A stretch of 64,000 nucleotides of DNA, from positions 1 to 64,000 of the forward strand of contig NZ_KB907249.1 of the NCBI RefSeq assembly GCF_000381905.1, written 5' to 3'. The translations under genes were made by a program, and so were the position numbers. Below, piece after piece: positions 35,452 through 44,386 of this stretch; position 1 is the stretch's first letter, and every line of letters begins with the position of its first letter. Below the pieces are notes generated by a model. It was given only the letters and a program-made list of their open reading frames with translations. It did no database searches and had not been told where the DNA came from. The stretch comes from Paenibacillus fonticola DSM 21315. Its GTDB lineage: Bacteria; Bacillota; Bacilli; Paenibacillales; Paenibacillaceae.

Positions 35452-36321
35452 ATGCTTGAATCGAGAGGGGAAAAAATATTCGTTACGTCAATCACGGTAT
35501 TGCTCGTCCTGTTCTCTGTTGCTGCAATTATACCGCTCCTGTCCGTTATCGCCACTTCGTTTAGCTCCAAAAGCGCCGTAGATATGAACCTGGTAACGCT
35601 ATGGCCGAAGCAATTTACACTAGATTCATGGAAGTACATTATCGATCGTCCCGATTTATGGAAATCATTCCTTCTGACGCTCGGTACTACGTTAATCGGA
35701 ACGGCATTGGCGCTTCTGATGACCGCCTTGTTCGCTTATCCGCTGTCGAAGCCCGAATTTCGCTGGGGCTCCGTGATTATGGTAGCTGTAGTGATCGCCA
35801 TGATCTTTAAGGCGCCGATTGTCCCTTATTTCCTGACGGTCCGCGGCGTTGGTCTCTATGATAACCCGCTCGTTCTGGTCATACCGCATATTCTGAATCC
35901 GTTCAATTTAATCATCATGAGAACCTTCTTCAAGCAATTCTCCAAGGAATTGGAGGAAGCCGCTTTTCTCGAAGGGTGCGGATATTTCCGAATGCTGTTT
36001 CATTTCGTGCTTCCACTGTCCAAGGCAGTGCTGGCGACCCTTGCTTTATTTTACGGTGTGGTGTTATGGAACCAATTTCAGCATCCGCTGTTCTTCTTGC
36101 AAAATACGGACTGGTTTCCGCTGCAGATTAAAATCCGGCAGTTCATTACGGACGGCAATGTGATCATGGCAGGCGCTCCGACTACAGCTGATCTTAACTA
36201 TAATGAGCGGACTTTAAGAGCGGCGACCGTGATCTTTGCGATCATTCCGATCATTTTGGTGTATCCTTTCCTGCAAAAATATTTTGTAAAAGGAGCTATG
36301 ATCGGCTCCGTAAAAGGTTAG
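35452..36321 (+). CDS. ABC transporter permease, LplC/YtcP type
   Basis: Second permease, 289 residues, six spans, starting MLESRGEKIFVTSITVLLVL. The EAA loop is KELEEAAFLEGCGYFRMLFH; it contains a Cys where most members have Ala/Ser, a minor change. The end KYFVKGAMIGSVKG is standard for the subfamily. The start lies one base after the previous stop, so translation is coupled; GGGGGGTTATGGTAAT upstream is the ribosome-binding region. Imports, with its partner and the lipoprotein downstream, an undetermined plant-type oligosaccharide. Confidence 0.91.
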   Translation: MLESRGEKIFVTSITVLLVLFSVAAIIPLLSVIATSFSSKSAVDMNLVTLWPKQFTLDSWKYIIDRPDLWKSFLLTLGTTLIGTALALLMTALFAYPLSKPEFRWGSVIMVAVVIAMIFKAPIVPYFLTVRGVGLYDNPLVLVIPHILNPFNLIIMRTFFKQFSKELEEAAFLEGCGYFRMLFHFVLPLSKAVLATLALFYGVVLWNQFQHPLFFLQNTDWFPLQIKIRQFITDGNVIMAGAPTTADLNYNERTLRAATVIFAIIPIILVYPFLQKYFVKGAMIGSVKG

Positions 36322-36387
36322 TATCTAGGGGTGTTCGTTTTTGCAAATTAGACATAAACCTGATTTCTTTCCAAAGGGGGAAAAAGA

Positions 36388-37971
36388 ATGAAGCTTAAAA
36401 AAATCGGCGTATTATTGGCGATAAGTGTTCTTGCAATGACTACGGTGTTAACGGGTTGCGGCGGAAGCAAAAAAGCTTCCGAAGGTTCATCAGCCGCGAA
36501 CCAAAAACAGACATCCGCTGGTGAAGAGGTCGTCGATATTGAGGTTTGGGGTACTAACATCGGATACAAACCGGTCGAAAAAGGCAGCAAGCTGTATGAA
36601 TTTTATAAGGAAAAGCTTGGCGTTGGCGTGATCCATCCGTATGTGGAATGGAATGGAGGCACCAACTATTTGAATCAGTTAAACCTGAAGATTGCCGCCA
36701 ATGAAATGCCCGACTTGTTCTTGCCTCAGCAGGGGATTGAGGACAATTTGGCCAAAAACGGCGCAATTGCCGATCTGACGGAGCTTCTGCCTGAACATGC
36801 GCCGAATTTGTGGAATGCTATTCCAGAGGATATGTGGAATGTGGTCAAGGCGAACGACCCCACTGGTCAAGGGAGAATTTATTATATCCCCGGCGTGGTG
36901 GATTATGGCAGATATGCTGGCATGATCCGTCAGGATTGGCTCGACAAGTCGGGGCTGCAGATGCCGCAGACCCAGGAAGAATATATTAAGGTTTTGGAGG
37001 CATTCCGGGATCAGGATCTAAACGAAAACGGACAGAAGGACGAAATTCCAACCGGTGGCCGGGAGGAAGCGCGATGGATGGACCATTTGTTTGCGATGTA
37101 CGGGGTGGCCATGTTCGAAGGTTATCCGGACTGGGACATTTATGACGGCGAGTTGACTTACTCCGCAGTGACTCCGAATATGAAAGCGTCTTTAGAATTC
37201 CTGTCTAAGCTGTACAAGGAAGGCTTGATCGACAAGGAGTCGCTGTTGAACACCAAGGATAAGTGGGACGGCAAGATTCATTCGGACAAGGTCGGAAACT
37301 ACTTCCACTGGGTGGAGCACGGTTACTTGCCTTTAGAAAATTTGTTTAAGAATACGGGCGTAAAAGCTGAGTTTACCGTACTTCCCCTCCCGGAAGTCGA
37401 AGGCTATGATGGTTTCTATACTTGGAAGAGATTTACCCCTCCAGCCTGGGTAGTCAAGAACAACAAGGATGAGAAGAAGCTGATGGCCACCATGAAGCTG
37501 CTGAACAATATGTATGACGAAAAAGTCTGGAAGGATCTGTATCTCGGCGTGGAAGGTATGCACCATATGATCAAGGACGGGCAGGCAACCCGGCTGCCGG
37601 ATGACAAGAGTACCCAAGAGAATCTGATTCTCGATCCGTATGCCAAAATATCCACCCTTGATTTCATGATAGATCTGAACAAGAGCACCGCTTCGGAAGA
37701 TAGATTGTGGGCCATTGACCAGGTCAACCGGAATATGGAAGAAGCTCAGAAGTATGCCAAGGTCATAGCTGGTGACGGCATGCCGGCTAGCGTATACGAC
37801 GGTTACCCGGATATTAACAATCGTACGCTTTACGTGGAGTACGCCACAAAAATTATTATTGGGCAATATCCGATCAGCAAGTTTGACGAATTCGTCGAGA
37901 AGTGGAATCAATCGGGCGGCGAAGAAGTTACGAAACGCGCAAGAGAATGGTATGCAAAAGTACTGAAATAA
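36388..37971 (+). CDS. LplA-like substrate-binding lipoprotein
   Basis: Extracellular solute-binding protein, 527 residues. The signal peptide MKLKKIGVLLAISVLAMTTV ends in the lipobox LTGCGG (Cys near 25), then a Ser/Ala-rich linker. The large size and stretches such as DQDLNENGQKDEIPTGG (a Ca-binding-like DxDxNxxG loop common in this group) and EEYIKVLEAFRDQDL are typical of LplA-type binding proteins for oligosaccharides from pectin or other plant glycans. AAAGGGGGAAAAAG precedes the ATG. A strong terminator follows. The substrate is unproven; the next gene, a GH106-like enzyme, hints at rhamnose-containing sugars. Confidence 0.9.
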   Translation: MKLKKIGVLLAISVLAMTTVLTGCGGSKKASEGSSAANQKQTSAGEEVVDIEVWGTNIGYKPVEKGSKLYEFYKEKLGVGVIHPYVEWNGGTNYLNQLNLKIAANEMPDLFLPQQGIEDNLAKNGAIADLTELLPEHAPNLWNAIPEDMWNVVKANDPTGQGRIYYIPGVVDYGRYAGMIRQDWLDKSGLQMPQTQEEYIKVLEAFRDQDLNENGQKDEIPTGGREEARWMDHLFAMYGVAMFEGYPDWDIYDGELTYSAVTPNMKASLEFLSKLYKEGLIDKESLLNTKDKWDGKIHSDKVGNYFHWVEHGYLPLENLFKNTGVKAEFTVLPLPEVEGYDGFYTWKRFTPPAWVVKNNKDEKKLMATMKLLNNMYDEKVWKDLYLGVEGMHHMIKDGQATRLPDDKSTQENLILDPYAKISTLDFMIDLNKSTASEDRLWAIDQVNRNMEEAQKYAKVIAGDGMPASVYDGYPDINNRTLYVEYATKIIIGQYPISKFDEFVEKWNQSGGEEVTKRAREWYAKVLK

Positions 37972-37984
37972 ATGGGTAACCCTG

Positions 37985-38023
37985 AATATCCGCCCGGCAT
38001 TTTCTAAAGTCGGGCGGATATTT
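37985..38023 (+). terminator. Terminator after the binding-protein gene
   Basis: AATATCCGCCCG and CGGGCGGATATT pair perfectly over 12 bp around a 14-base loop; only a short T run follows, so it may act as an attenuating or message-stabilising hairpin. A repeat TGTGGGCCGTGA occurs twice just after (38027-38052). Confidence 0.65.
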
Positions 38024-38092
38024 CCATGTGGGCCGTGATGTGGGCCGTGATCTGTTTGATGTTCTGAAACTAAGTTGAACCAGGAGGCTATC

Positions 38093-40828
38093 ATGAGTAA
38101 ACGTTTAAAAGAAGTGCTTGAGGGGAGAGAGCAAAACTACATTCTTCCCTTTCTCTGGCAGCATGGCGAGGAGGAGCAGACGATTCGGGAGGAGATTGCC
38201 CGTGTTCATGAAGCCGGAATCGGAGCCGTCTGCGTGGAATCCCGGCCTCATCCGGATTTTCTTGGACCAAAATGGTGGAGGGATATGGACATTATTTTGG
38301 AGGAAGCCCGGAATCGGGGCATGAAGGTATGGTTTCTCGATGATGATCATTTTCCAACAGGGCATGCAGGGGGAAAAGTAAAAGAGGCGCCTGCTGAGCT
38401 TCATCGCATGTTTCTCGGGGAACGCTATGTCGATACTATCGGTCCTGCCGAAGGGACATCCATTCTGCTGGATACTTTGCTGATGAACGGGCTTCGGCCA
38501 ACCGTTTCGCTTACCCGAAACGCGAATGGAATCAATAAGCTGGTTTCGGTGGTTGCAGTCCGCCGCAATCCGTCCGATGGATCATTACTCGGTGAAAGTG
38601 TCGACATCACTGAACTTGTGGAAGATGGAATCCTTTATTGGGATATCCCTGAAGGGTATTGGCGGATTTTTATTATTTTCGAAAACAAGGATGGCGGTAG
38701 CAAAGCGCAGGAAAACTATTTAAACCCGCTGGACCGGGAATCGGTTCGCATCTTGCTTGATACGGTATATGAAGCTTTTTACGAGCGGTACCGGGAAGAC
38801 TTCGGAAAGACGATTGCCGGCTTCTTCTCGGATGAGCCCGGGTTCTACAATGATCCGGCAACCTTCGATTTCAATTCCAAACCCGGAAAACAGGGGGTGC
38901 CGCTGCCCTGGAGCCGGAACATGCCGGACATGCTGGAGCGAGCCCTGGGACCGGGCTATCGCAAGCTTCTATATCTTCTCTGGCAGGATGCCGGTGAACA
39001 ATCGAGTATCGTGCGGTACGCCTACATGAATATTGTCAGCAAGCTCTATGCGGACAATTTCTGCGGTCAAATCGGCACATGGTGCAGAGCTCGCGGGGTA
39101 GAATACATCGGCCATATTGTTGAGGACAACAATGTCCATGCAAGATTGGGTTCTAGCGCTGGACATTTCTTCCGCTCGCTCTGGGGACAGGATATGTCGG
39201 GCCTGGATGTCGTGCTGTGGCAGATTGTGCCCGGCTTCGATGAATTGTCTTTCCGCTGGCCTGGGGGAGGAGAAACGGACAGTGAATTTTTCCATTATGG
39301 CCTCGCTAAGCTGGGGGTGTCACTCGGGCATGTGGATCCCAAGAAGAAGGGCCGGACGATGTGCGAGCTGTATGGGGCCTATGGCTGGGCGGAAGGCTTG
39401 AAGCTGATGAAGTGGCTCACTGATCACATGCTTGTTCGGGGCGTCACTCATTTCGTTCCGCATTCCTTTACCCAAAAGCCTTTTCCGGATCCGGACTGTC
39501 CGCCGCATATGTATGCTAGCGGACAAAATCCGCAATACCGTTACTATAAACATTTAAACCGATATATGAATCGGATCAGCCATCTCATTTCGGAAGGAAG
39601 GCATGTGGCCACCGCAGGTGTCCTGTACCACGCCGAAGCGGAATGGTCCGGGGAAGCGATGTATTTTCATAGGCCGGTAAAGGAATTGATGCAGCATCAG
39701 ATCGACTGCGACGTTCTGCCTGTCGATGTTCTTTTGGATACGGCTGCCGTTACAGACGGGAAGCTGCACGTCCACCGCGAAGATTACGCGTGCTTAATTG
39801 TTCCTTACGCAGAAGCGCTTCCGGCGGCAATGATCCGCCGTCTGGCCGATTTTGCAGAACAGGGGCTGTCCGTTCGCTTTGTTGGCGGTCTGCCGCTGGG
39901 ATCGAGTGAGGGCTTTGATGTTTCCGCCGAGTTGTTCGCTCTTGCCGATCATCGGAATGTGAAACAGGTGGCTTTGGATAAGCTAGCGCAAGATTTGATT
40001 TCGGACGGCTATTATGACATTAGCATCGGCGGGTACGAGCCCTATCTTCGGAGCTACCATTGTACTCATGATGATATGGATGTGTTTATGCTCTTTAACG
40101 AAAGCCCGCATCAAACGATTCGCACGCCGATTGTTTTGCCCGTCCAAGGCGAAATATATGCCTATGACGCTTTTCTAAATCGCTTGAACCGTTTGGATGC
40201 GAGCGATGGGGAAGGTACGACAACAGTGCAGCTTGTGCTGCATCCGTATGAATCCATCGTGCTGCTCCATGGAACCGGTCTTGAAGGTTTAAGCGCTGCT
40301 CCGCCGAAGTATGTGACAGATTCCGAGCATAAGCTTGACGGCGAGTGGACAATATCCCTCTCAAAAGCTGAACAATATCCTCTTTTCCAGGAATGGGGAA
40401 GGCGGGAGGCGTTGGTGAATATGAGCAGACCTGATTGCTTGCCGCACTTTACGGGTACCTTCCGTTATGAAACGGAGTTTGAATGGGATAAATCTGCGGG
40501 CGGGGTTTTGTTGGATTTGGGCGAGGTTTATGAAACAGCGGAAGTATGGCTGAACGGAGAGCATGCGGGTGTCCGCATCTGTCCGCCTTACTCTCTGGAA
40601 ATCAACGGCCTGCTGAAGAAGGGGAAGAACAAGCTGGTTATTGAAGTTACGAATACGTTGGCAAAAGATCAGCGCGACTACTTATCGTCGTTTGCACAGC
40701 AGGAACCAAGCGGGCTGATTGGACCTGTTCGGCTGCATTACGCATTGCCGGGAACCCTTGCGGAGCCTGGATTTGAACAAAAAACCGTCAGAAAACTAGA
40801 TTCTACCAGGCCTTTGACAGGCTTTTAA
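38093..40828 (+). CDS. Large glycoside hydrolase, GH106-like
   Basis: A cytosolic protein of 911 residues without a signal peptide. The N-terminal part (YILPFLWQHGEEEQTIREEI ... GIGAVCVESRPHPDFLG) is a TIM-barrel start; FFSDEPGFYNDPATF holds a conserved acidic segment, and VRGVTHFVPHSFTQKP follows. The C-terminal domain (LLDLGEVYETAEVWLNGEHA to VIEVTNTLAKD) is a GH2-type jelly-roll. This layout fits the GH106/alpha-L-rhamnosidase-related group, which usually has longer members; the exact substrate is open. CAGGAGGCTATC sets the ATG at 38093. It is the last gene of the YesN-linked cluster and would process the imported oligosaccharide inside the cell. Confidence 0.75.
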   Translation: MSKRLKEVLEGREQNYILPFLWQHGEEEQTIREEIARVHEAGIGAVCVESRPHPDFLGPKWWRDMDIILEEARNRGMKVWFLDDDHFPTGHAGGKVKEAPAELHRMFLGERYVDTIGPAEGTSILLDTLLMNGLRPTVSLTRNANGINKLVSVVAVRRNPSDGSLLGESVDITELVEDGILYWDIPEGYWRIFIIFENKDGGSKAQENYLNPLDRESVRILLDTVYEAFYERYREDFGKTIAGFFSDEPGFYNDPATFDFNSKPGKQGVPLPWSRNMPDMLERALGPGYRKLLYLLWQDAGEQSSIVRYAYMNIVSKLYADNFCGQIGTWCRARGVEYIGHIVEDNNVHARLGSSAGHFFRSLWGQDMSGLDVVLWQIVPGFDELSFRWPGGGETDSEFFHYGLAKLGVSLGHVDPKKKGRTMCELYGAYGWAEGLKLMKWLTDHMLVRGVTHFVPHSFTQKPFPDPDCPPHMYASGQNPQYRYYKHLNRYMNRISHLISEGRHVATAGVLYHAEAEWSGEAMYFHRPVKELMQHQIDCDVLPVDVLLDTAAVTDGKLHVHREDYACLIVPYAEALPAAMIRRLADFAEQGLSVRFVGGLPLGSSEGFDVSAELFALADHRNVKQVALDKLAQDLISDGYYDISIGGYEPYLRSYHCTHDDMDVFMLFNESPHQTIRTPIVLPVQGEIYAYDAFLNRLNRLDASDGEGTTTVQLVLHPYESIVLLHGTGLEGLSAAPPKYVTDSEHKLDGEWTISLSKAEQYPLFQEWGRREALVNMSRPDCLPHFTGTFRYETEFEWDKSAGGVLLDLGEVYETAEVWLNGEHAGVRICPPYSLEINGLLKKGKNKLVIEVTNTLAKDQRDYLSSFAQQEPSGLIGPVRLHYALPGTLAEPGFEQKTVRKLDSTRPLTGF

Positions 40829-40866
40829 TTCCGCTCAATTGACTAATATTCTACTTGAATCTCATT

Positions 40867-40926
40867 AGCGCGGACGGTTCAAATCCGTGTGGGCTTACCC
40901 GCGAGGGTTCGAGTCCCTAGAGCACA
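40867..40926 (+). pseudogene. tRNA-Leu 3' half (anticodon CAA), right island edge
   Basis: Contains the anticodon arm (ACGGTTCAAATCCGT, anticodon CAA), the variable arm TGGGCTTACCC, and the T-arm GGGTTCGAGTCCC, then the 3' acceptor strand and A. The 5' acceptor, D-arm and their upstream promoter are missing, so it is not a working tRNA. It resembles the left tRNA-Leu but differs at more than ten positions, so it stems from another leucine isoacceptor or has diverged. Confidence 0.75.
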
Positions 40927-40930
40927 TCAC

Positions 40931-40953
40931 ATTAACAAAGAATTAGCTCTTGA
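40931..40953. repeat. 23-bp direct repeat, right copy
   Basis: Identical to 20017-20039 and in the same position after a tRNA-Leu 3' end. Confidence 0.7.
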
Positions 40954-40986
40954 ATTTGTCCTTGTGACGGTTCAAGAGCTTTTTTT
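40945..40986 (+). terminator. Terminator behind the tRNA-Leu fragment
   Basis: AGCTCTTGAA and TTCAAGAGCT, perfect 10-bp stem, then T7. It is the counterpart of the terminator behind the intact tRNA-Leu. Confidence 0.8.
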
Positions 40987-41054
40987 CATGATTGGGATTT
41001 GTAAAGTTTGCTTGGCTGTCGGGATTGGACTCACCGAATAAGTCAATAAGAGTA

Positions 41055-42095
41055 TTAATACAGTTTTTTTACTGCTTCGGGGTCAAAGGGAACCCAGTCG
41101 CTCATTCTACCTTCGCGGAGCTTACTGGCCCAAGCAGGGTCAGCTATTAATGACCTGCCTACGGCTACCAGATCGAATTCTTCGCGTTCAAGTCTTTTGA
41201 TTAATTCGTCGACTTGAGTAAGGCTCGCTCCCTTTCCTTCAGTAAAGAAACTCGTTACATCACGATCCAGACCAACCGAGCCGACGCTGATTGTCGGTTT
41301 CCCTGTCAGTTTTTTTGTCCAGCCAGCAAGGTTCAACTGGGAGTTTTCGAATTCAGGTTCCCAGAATCGGCGAGTGGAGCAGTGAAATATGTCAACACTT
41401 GCGTCAACCAAAGGGGCCAAGAACATTTCCAGTTCATTTGGTGTTTTCACTAATTTGGCTGTGTAATCCGTTCCCTTCCATTGCGAGAACCGAAGCACAA
41501 TCGGAAACTCTGGTCCGACAGCAAGACGACAAGCTGAAATAACCTCAGCTGCAAATCGGGTACGGTCTACGAAGTTCCCACCGTATCGATCCGTGCGCCG
41601 ATTCGTTTCCTCCCAGAAAAATTGGTCGATTAAATAACCATGCGCGCCGTGAAGTTCAATACCGTCAAATCCCAGACGCTTGGCTTCGAATGCTGCCTGA
41701 GAGAAGGCCTGGATAATTGCCTCGATATCCGATTCGGAGTAATCATTGACATGGCCTTTAGCACCCATATGCCATATCTGAGGTATAATCTTCCCGCCTG
41801 CGTCATGTACCTCCTTCACTACGTTAGCCCAACCGTTCAAAGCATCTGCGCCAAAAAAGTGCGGCACGTTACGTTGATTGGATGAGTCGGGATGATTAAT
41901 CACTGTCCCTTCGGTAATGATAAGTCCAACGGCGTTTTCAGCTCTGCGGCGATAATAAGCGGCCACATCGGCTCCCGGAATCCCATCGGGAGAAAATTGT
42001 CTTGTCATCGGTGCCATCACAATGCGATTCGATAGTGTCGTATCCCCAAAGGAAAATGGTTTAAACAACGATTGAACGGCTTGCGTATCATTCAT
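41055..42095 (-). CDS. Old yellow enzyme family NADH:flavin oxidoreductase
   Basis: FMN-dependent ene-reductase-type protein, 346 residues. TIM-barrel motifs: FGDTTLSNRIVMAPMTRQ, GLIITEGTVI, GFDGIELHGAHGYLIDQFFW (contains the conserved His-His-Tyr-type active-site pattern as HGAHGY) and the phosphate-binding end FDLVAVGRSLIADPAWASK. The usual substrates are alpha,beta-unsaturated carbonyls; the true one is unknown. GGAGGTAATATTT fixes the ATG at 42095, five codons inside the longer frame. It lies outside the island, 69 bp after its right edge, with no obvious partner gene. Confidence 0.9.
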   Translation of the reverse strand: MNDTQAVQSLFKPFSFGDTTLSNRIVMAPMTRQFSPDGIPGADVAAYYRRRAENAVGLIITEGTVINHPDSSNQRNVPHFFGADALNGWANVVKEVHDAGGKIIPQIWHMGAKGHVNDYSESDIEAIIQAFSQAAFEAKRLGFDGIELHGAHGYLIDQFFWEETNRRTDRYGGNFVDRTRFAAEVISACRLAVGPEFPIVLRFSQWKGTDYTAKLVKTPNELEMFLAPLVDASVDIFHCSTRRFWEPEFENSQLNLAGWTKKLTGKPTISVGSVGLDRDVTSFFTEGKGASLTQVDELIKRLEREEFDLVAVGRSLIADPAWASKLREGRMSDWVPFDPEAVKKLY

Positions 42096-42110
42096 AAATA
42101 TTACCTCCAA

Positions 42111-42577
42111 TAGTAATGTTAAAGAAAATCTTTATGACTTAACCTGCCGATTTATTATTAATCTTATGGTCAAAAGCATTGCAAAAAATATTTCTCTAGC
42201 TACAATTGTAGGGCGTTTGTGACACGAAAAATATACCGATTAATAACTTATTAGTCAATAAAACCTATAGAAATCATTTTTTTAAAATTGAGTTATGCCG
42301 TACTCAATCGAATTCACAATCCACCGAACAACTCAGATCTTGAAACACTTTGCGGGCGGTAGTATCGACAGGCAAGAAAACCTCAATTTGAGAATGCATT
42401 CGAACCGCAATACGAATGATCGTCTGACGATCCGGGATGCAAGCGTGAGCGTCCGATCAATAGATTTTTATATGTGGGGCATGCTTCGTCGTTAAGTTCC
42501 TGTTGCGTGAACCGTTTCAAGGTTGAAGACGATCGGTCGGTAAGCTCCTGCCATCGCTTCATTCGCAGCGTTTCGAC
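42111..42577. other. Gap with no assigned gene
   Basis: Nothing firm is seen here. Positions 42330-42560 have a GC content and codon-like texture above the surrounding AT-rich DNA, and the minus strand reads TLRMKRWQELTDRSSSTLKR for a short way before stops. That could be a decayed transposase or other gene, but I cannot name it. Confidence 0.3.
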
Positions 42578-43126
42578 TCAATGGTAGTGGTTGGTTTGCA
42601 GCAATGCCCACAATTTATCCGTGATCTGCTCTGATGAACAAGGCATAGAGTTTACAAACCACCATTCTAAAACGCCGGTTACCGCTGAAGCTAAAAATTG
42701 AATGGAAATCTCTGATTGAATCACATTAGTGTCGTTCTTGGACTGATAGTATCGCTGCAGCGCTATAACCATTTCATCATATATGCATTTTTTAAAAACA
42801 GAAAAACCTACGTTTTTAAACAAGATACGTAAAAAATCAAAGTGGTTTTCTAGATACTTAAAGATGAATAATAGTGAATCCTTGTTTAGTTTCTTTTTAT
42901 CGTGCATTATACTTCTGGATTCTTCTATCATTTGTGAAAAATTAGATTCGATGCATTTGTCCAACAAATCGTACTTATCGATAAAATTCAAATAAATTGT
43001 ACCGCGATTAACATTGGCTTTTTCTGCGATGTCGTTCATGGATATTTTGTCTAATTCTTTATCTTTAAGTAGTTCTAAAAAAGCGTCCATAATCACTTTT
43101 TGAGACTTTTGCTTTCTTTTGTCCAT
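42578..43126 (-). CDS. TetR-family transcriptional regulator
   Basis: A 182-residue repressor. The N-terminal helix-turn-helix reads SQKVIMDAFLELLKDKELDK and ISMNDIAEKANVNRGTIYLN, the TetR DNA-binding signature. The C-terminal all-helical domain is the ligand-binding part and ends LWALLQTNHYH. It is divergent from the ketopantoate reductase-like gene, and a pair of inverted sites lies in the 189 bp between them. Autoregulation with control of that neighbour is likely. AAGGAGGACTATCGCCG lies upstream of the ATG. Confidence 0.9.
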   Translation of the reverse strand: MDKRKQKSQKVIMDAFLELLKDKELDKISMNDIAEKANVNRGTIYLNFIDKYDLLDKCIESNFSQMIEESRSIMHDKKKLNKDSLLFIFKYLENHFDFLRILFKNVGFSVFKKCIYDEMVIALQRYYQSKNDTNVIQSEISIQFLASAVTGVLEWWFVNSMPCSSEQITDKLWALLQTNHYH

Positions 43127-43158
43127 CGGCGATAGTCCTCCTTATAAGCAGATACGTC

Positions 43159-43258
43159 ATGTTGTTGCTTAATGAACAATCGTGCAAATCTGCCTATTGA
43201 AAGTACAATATTCATTTTGATAATCTGACGGTAACATACAATTGTTCATTAAACAACA
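43159..43258. promoter_or_regulatory. Paired inverted operators between tetR-like and reductase genes
   Basis: TGTTGCTTAATGAACAAT (43163-43180) and ATTGTTCATTAAACAACA (43241-43258) are inverted copies differing at one position. Each contains a TTGTT...AACAA dyad. One copy lies next to the start of each divergent gene, as expected for a TetR-type autorepressor. Confidence 0.7.
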
Positions 43259-43315
43259 AATGTCTGTTATCGAATTCCGAGTTATGCATATCAAATAGAT
43301 AGGTGGTAATCACTT

Positions 43316-44245
43316 TTGAGAGTATTAGTCTATGGCGCGGGAATTCAAGGCAGTCTCTTAGCCCATGTGCTTGCAACAGGAGGCAATGATGTTACTGTTC
43401 TGGCAAGAGGAAAACGTGCAGAAGAATTGAGGAGCAATGGAATTGTAATACGTCATTACATTCAGCGCAAAACAACTGTTGATAAAATAAAAGTTATCCA
43501 TGAATTAAATAAAGACGATGTATATGATGTGATTTTTATAACTATGAAGTACACGGACTTTCCCCATGTTCTGCCGGCCCTTGCCCAAAACAGCAGTGAG
43601 AATATCATACTTGTAGGAAACAATGCAACTGCGTCCGAGATGGAGGCCTATATTGAGGCTAACAGTGAAAAAGCTAAAAATATAGCTTTTGGATTTCAAT
43701 TGAGCGGCGGAATAAAAGAGGAAAACCGCATCATCGCATTACGATTTAATGCTGGAGAGATGGTGATCGGCGGCTTAGAGAAGGAGGTTAACTTTAAGGA
43801 TGTCTTGGAACAAATTTTTAAAAATACGAAATATAAAATAACATATGAAAAAAATATAGACGACTGGCTAAAAAGTCACATTATATTGATTTTACCTATG
43901 AACCTGGCGGCTCATATAAAAGATAATAACCTCAAAGCGGTTGCGCGAGATCATGGAATGTTAAGGCAATTGGTAGCAGCCATGGACGAAGGGTACGATG
44001 TATTAAAAGATTTAGGGTACGAAATAATCCCAGCCCAGCACGCTCATTTTGTAAAACGATATAAGCTTTTGAACTTTTTATTTTATAAGTTATATCACTG
44101 TTTGCCGATTGCAAGTAAGGTGGAGGGTTCCTTCGCGGAATTAAAAGGGTTGTATGATGTTTTTTATAAAATGAAAGCAGAGTCTAAAGTAATCACCCCT
44201 AATTTGGATAGTTTAGTGCATGAATCGGAAGCAAAAATACGATAA
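43316..44245 (+). CDS. Ketopantoate reductase-like NADP-dependent dehydrogenase
   Basis: ApbA/PanE superfamily protein, 309 residues. The dinucleotide loop is VLVYGAGIQGSLLAHVLATG. IFITMKYTDFPHVL and the segment IILVGNNATASEME follow, then a helical C-terminal domain (about 185-300). The typical pantoate pathway signatures are weak, and the gene is controlled by a local TetR-like protein rather than being near panB/panC, so it may reduce another 2-oxoacid or xenobiotic carbonyl. The start is TTG at 43316, with AGGTGG nine bases upstream. A terminator follows. Confidence 0.82.
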   Translation: MRVLVYGAGIQGSLLAHVLATGGNDVTVLARGKRAEELRSNGIVIRHYIQRKTTVDKIKVIHELNKDDVYDVIFITMKYTDFPHVLPALAQNSSENIILVGNNATASEMEAYIEANSEKAKNIAFGFQLSGGIKEENRIIALRFNAGEMVIGGLEKEVNFKDVLEQIFKNTKYKITYEKNIDDWLKSHIILILPMNLAAHIKDNNLKAVARDHGMLRQLVAAMDEGYDVLKDLGYEIIPAQHAHFVKRYKLLNFLFYKLYHCLPIASKVEGSFAELKGLYDVFYKMKAESKVITPNLDSLVHESEAKIR

Positions 44246-44300
44246 AGCTCAGGAGTAGAGTGGAGTGGAGGGTTCAGGTTCACCGCTTGTTCCAAGCCTG

Positions 44301-44328
44301 AGAGTCTGCCGAGGGCAGACTCTTTTTC
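44301..44328 (+). terminator. Terminator after the reductase gene
   Basis: AGAGTCTGCC and GGCAGACTCT, perfect 10-bp stem, 3-base loop, T5 tail. Confidence 0.85.
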
Positions 44329-44386
44329 AATGTCCGCTTTATCTCCTTACAGTTTTGCTTCACTTAATGAATGAACATCTGCTGTA

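Noticed and set aside
37333-38094. Minus-strand 253-codon frame across the binding-protein gene and the gap
   Set aside because: The plus strand codes for a clear lipoprotein; the antisense frame has no family motif.
40867-40926. Second functional tRNA-Leu
   Set aside because: Only the 3' half is present; the acceptor 5' strand, D-arm and promoter are absent.
42295-42495. 66-codon plus frame in the gap before the TetR-like gene
   Set aside because: No ribosome-binding site and an atypical composition; the minus strand looks more like decayed coding DNA.
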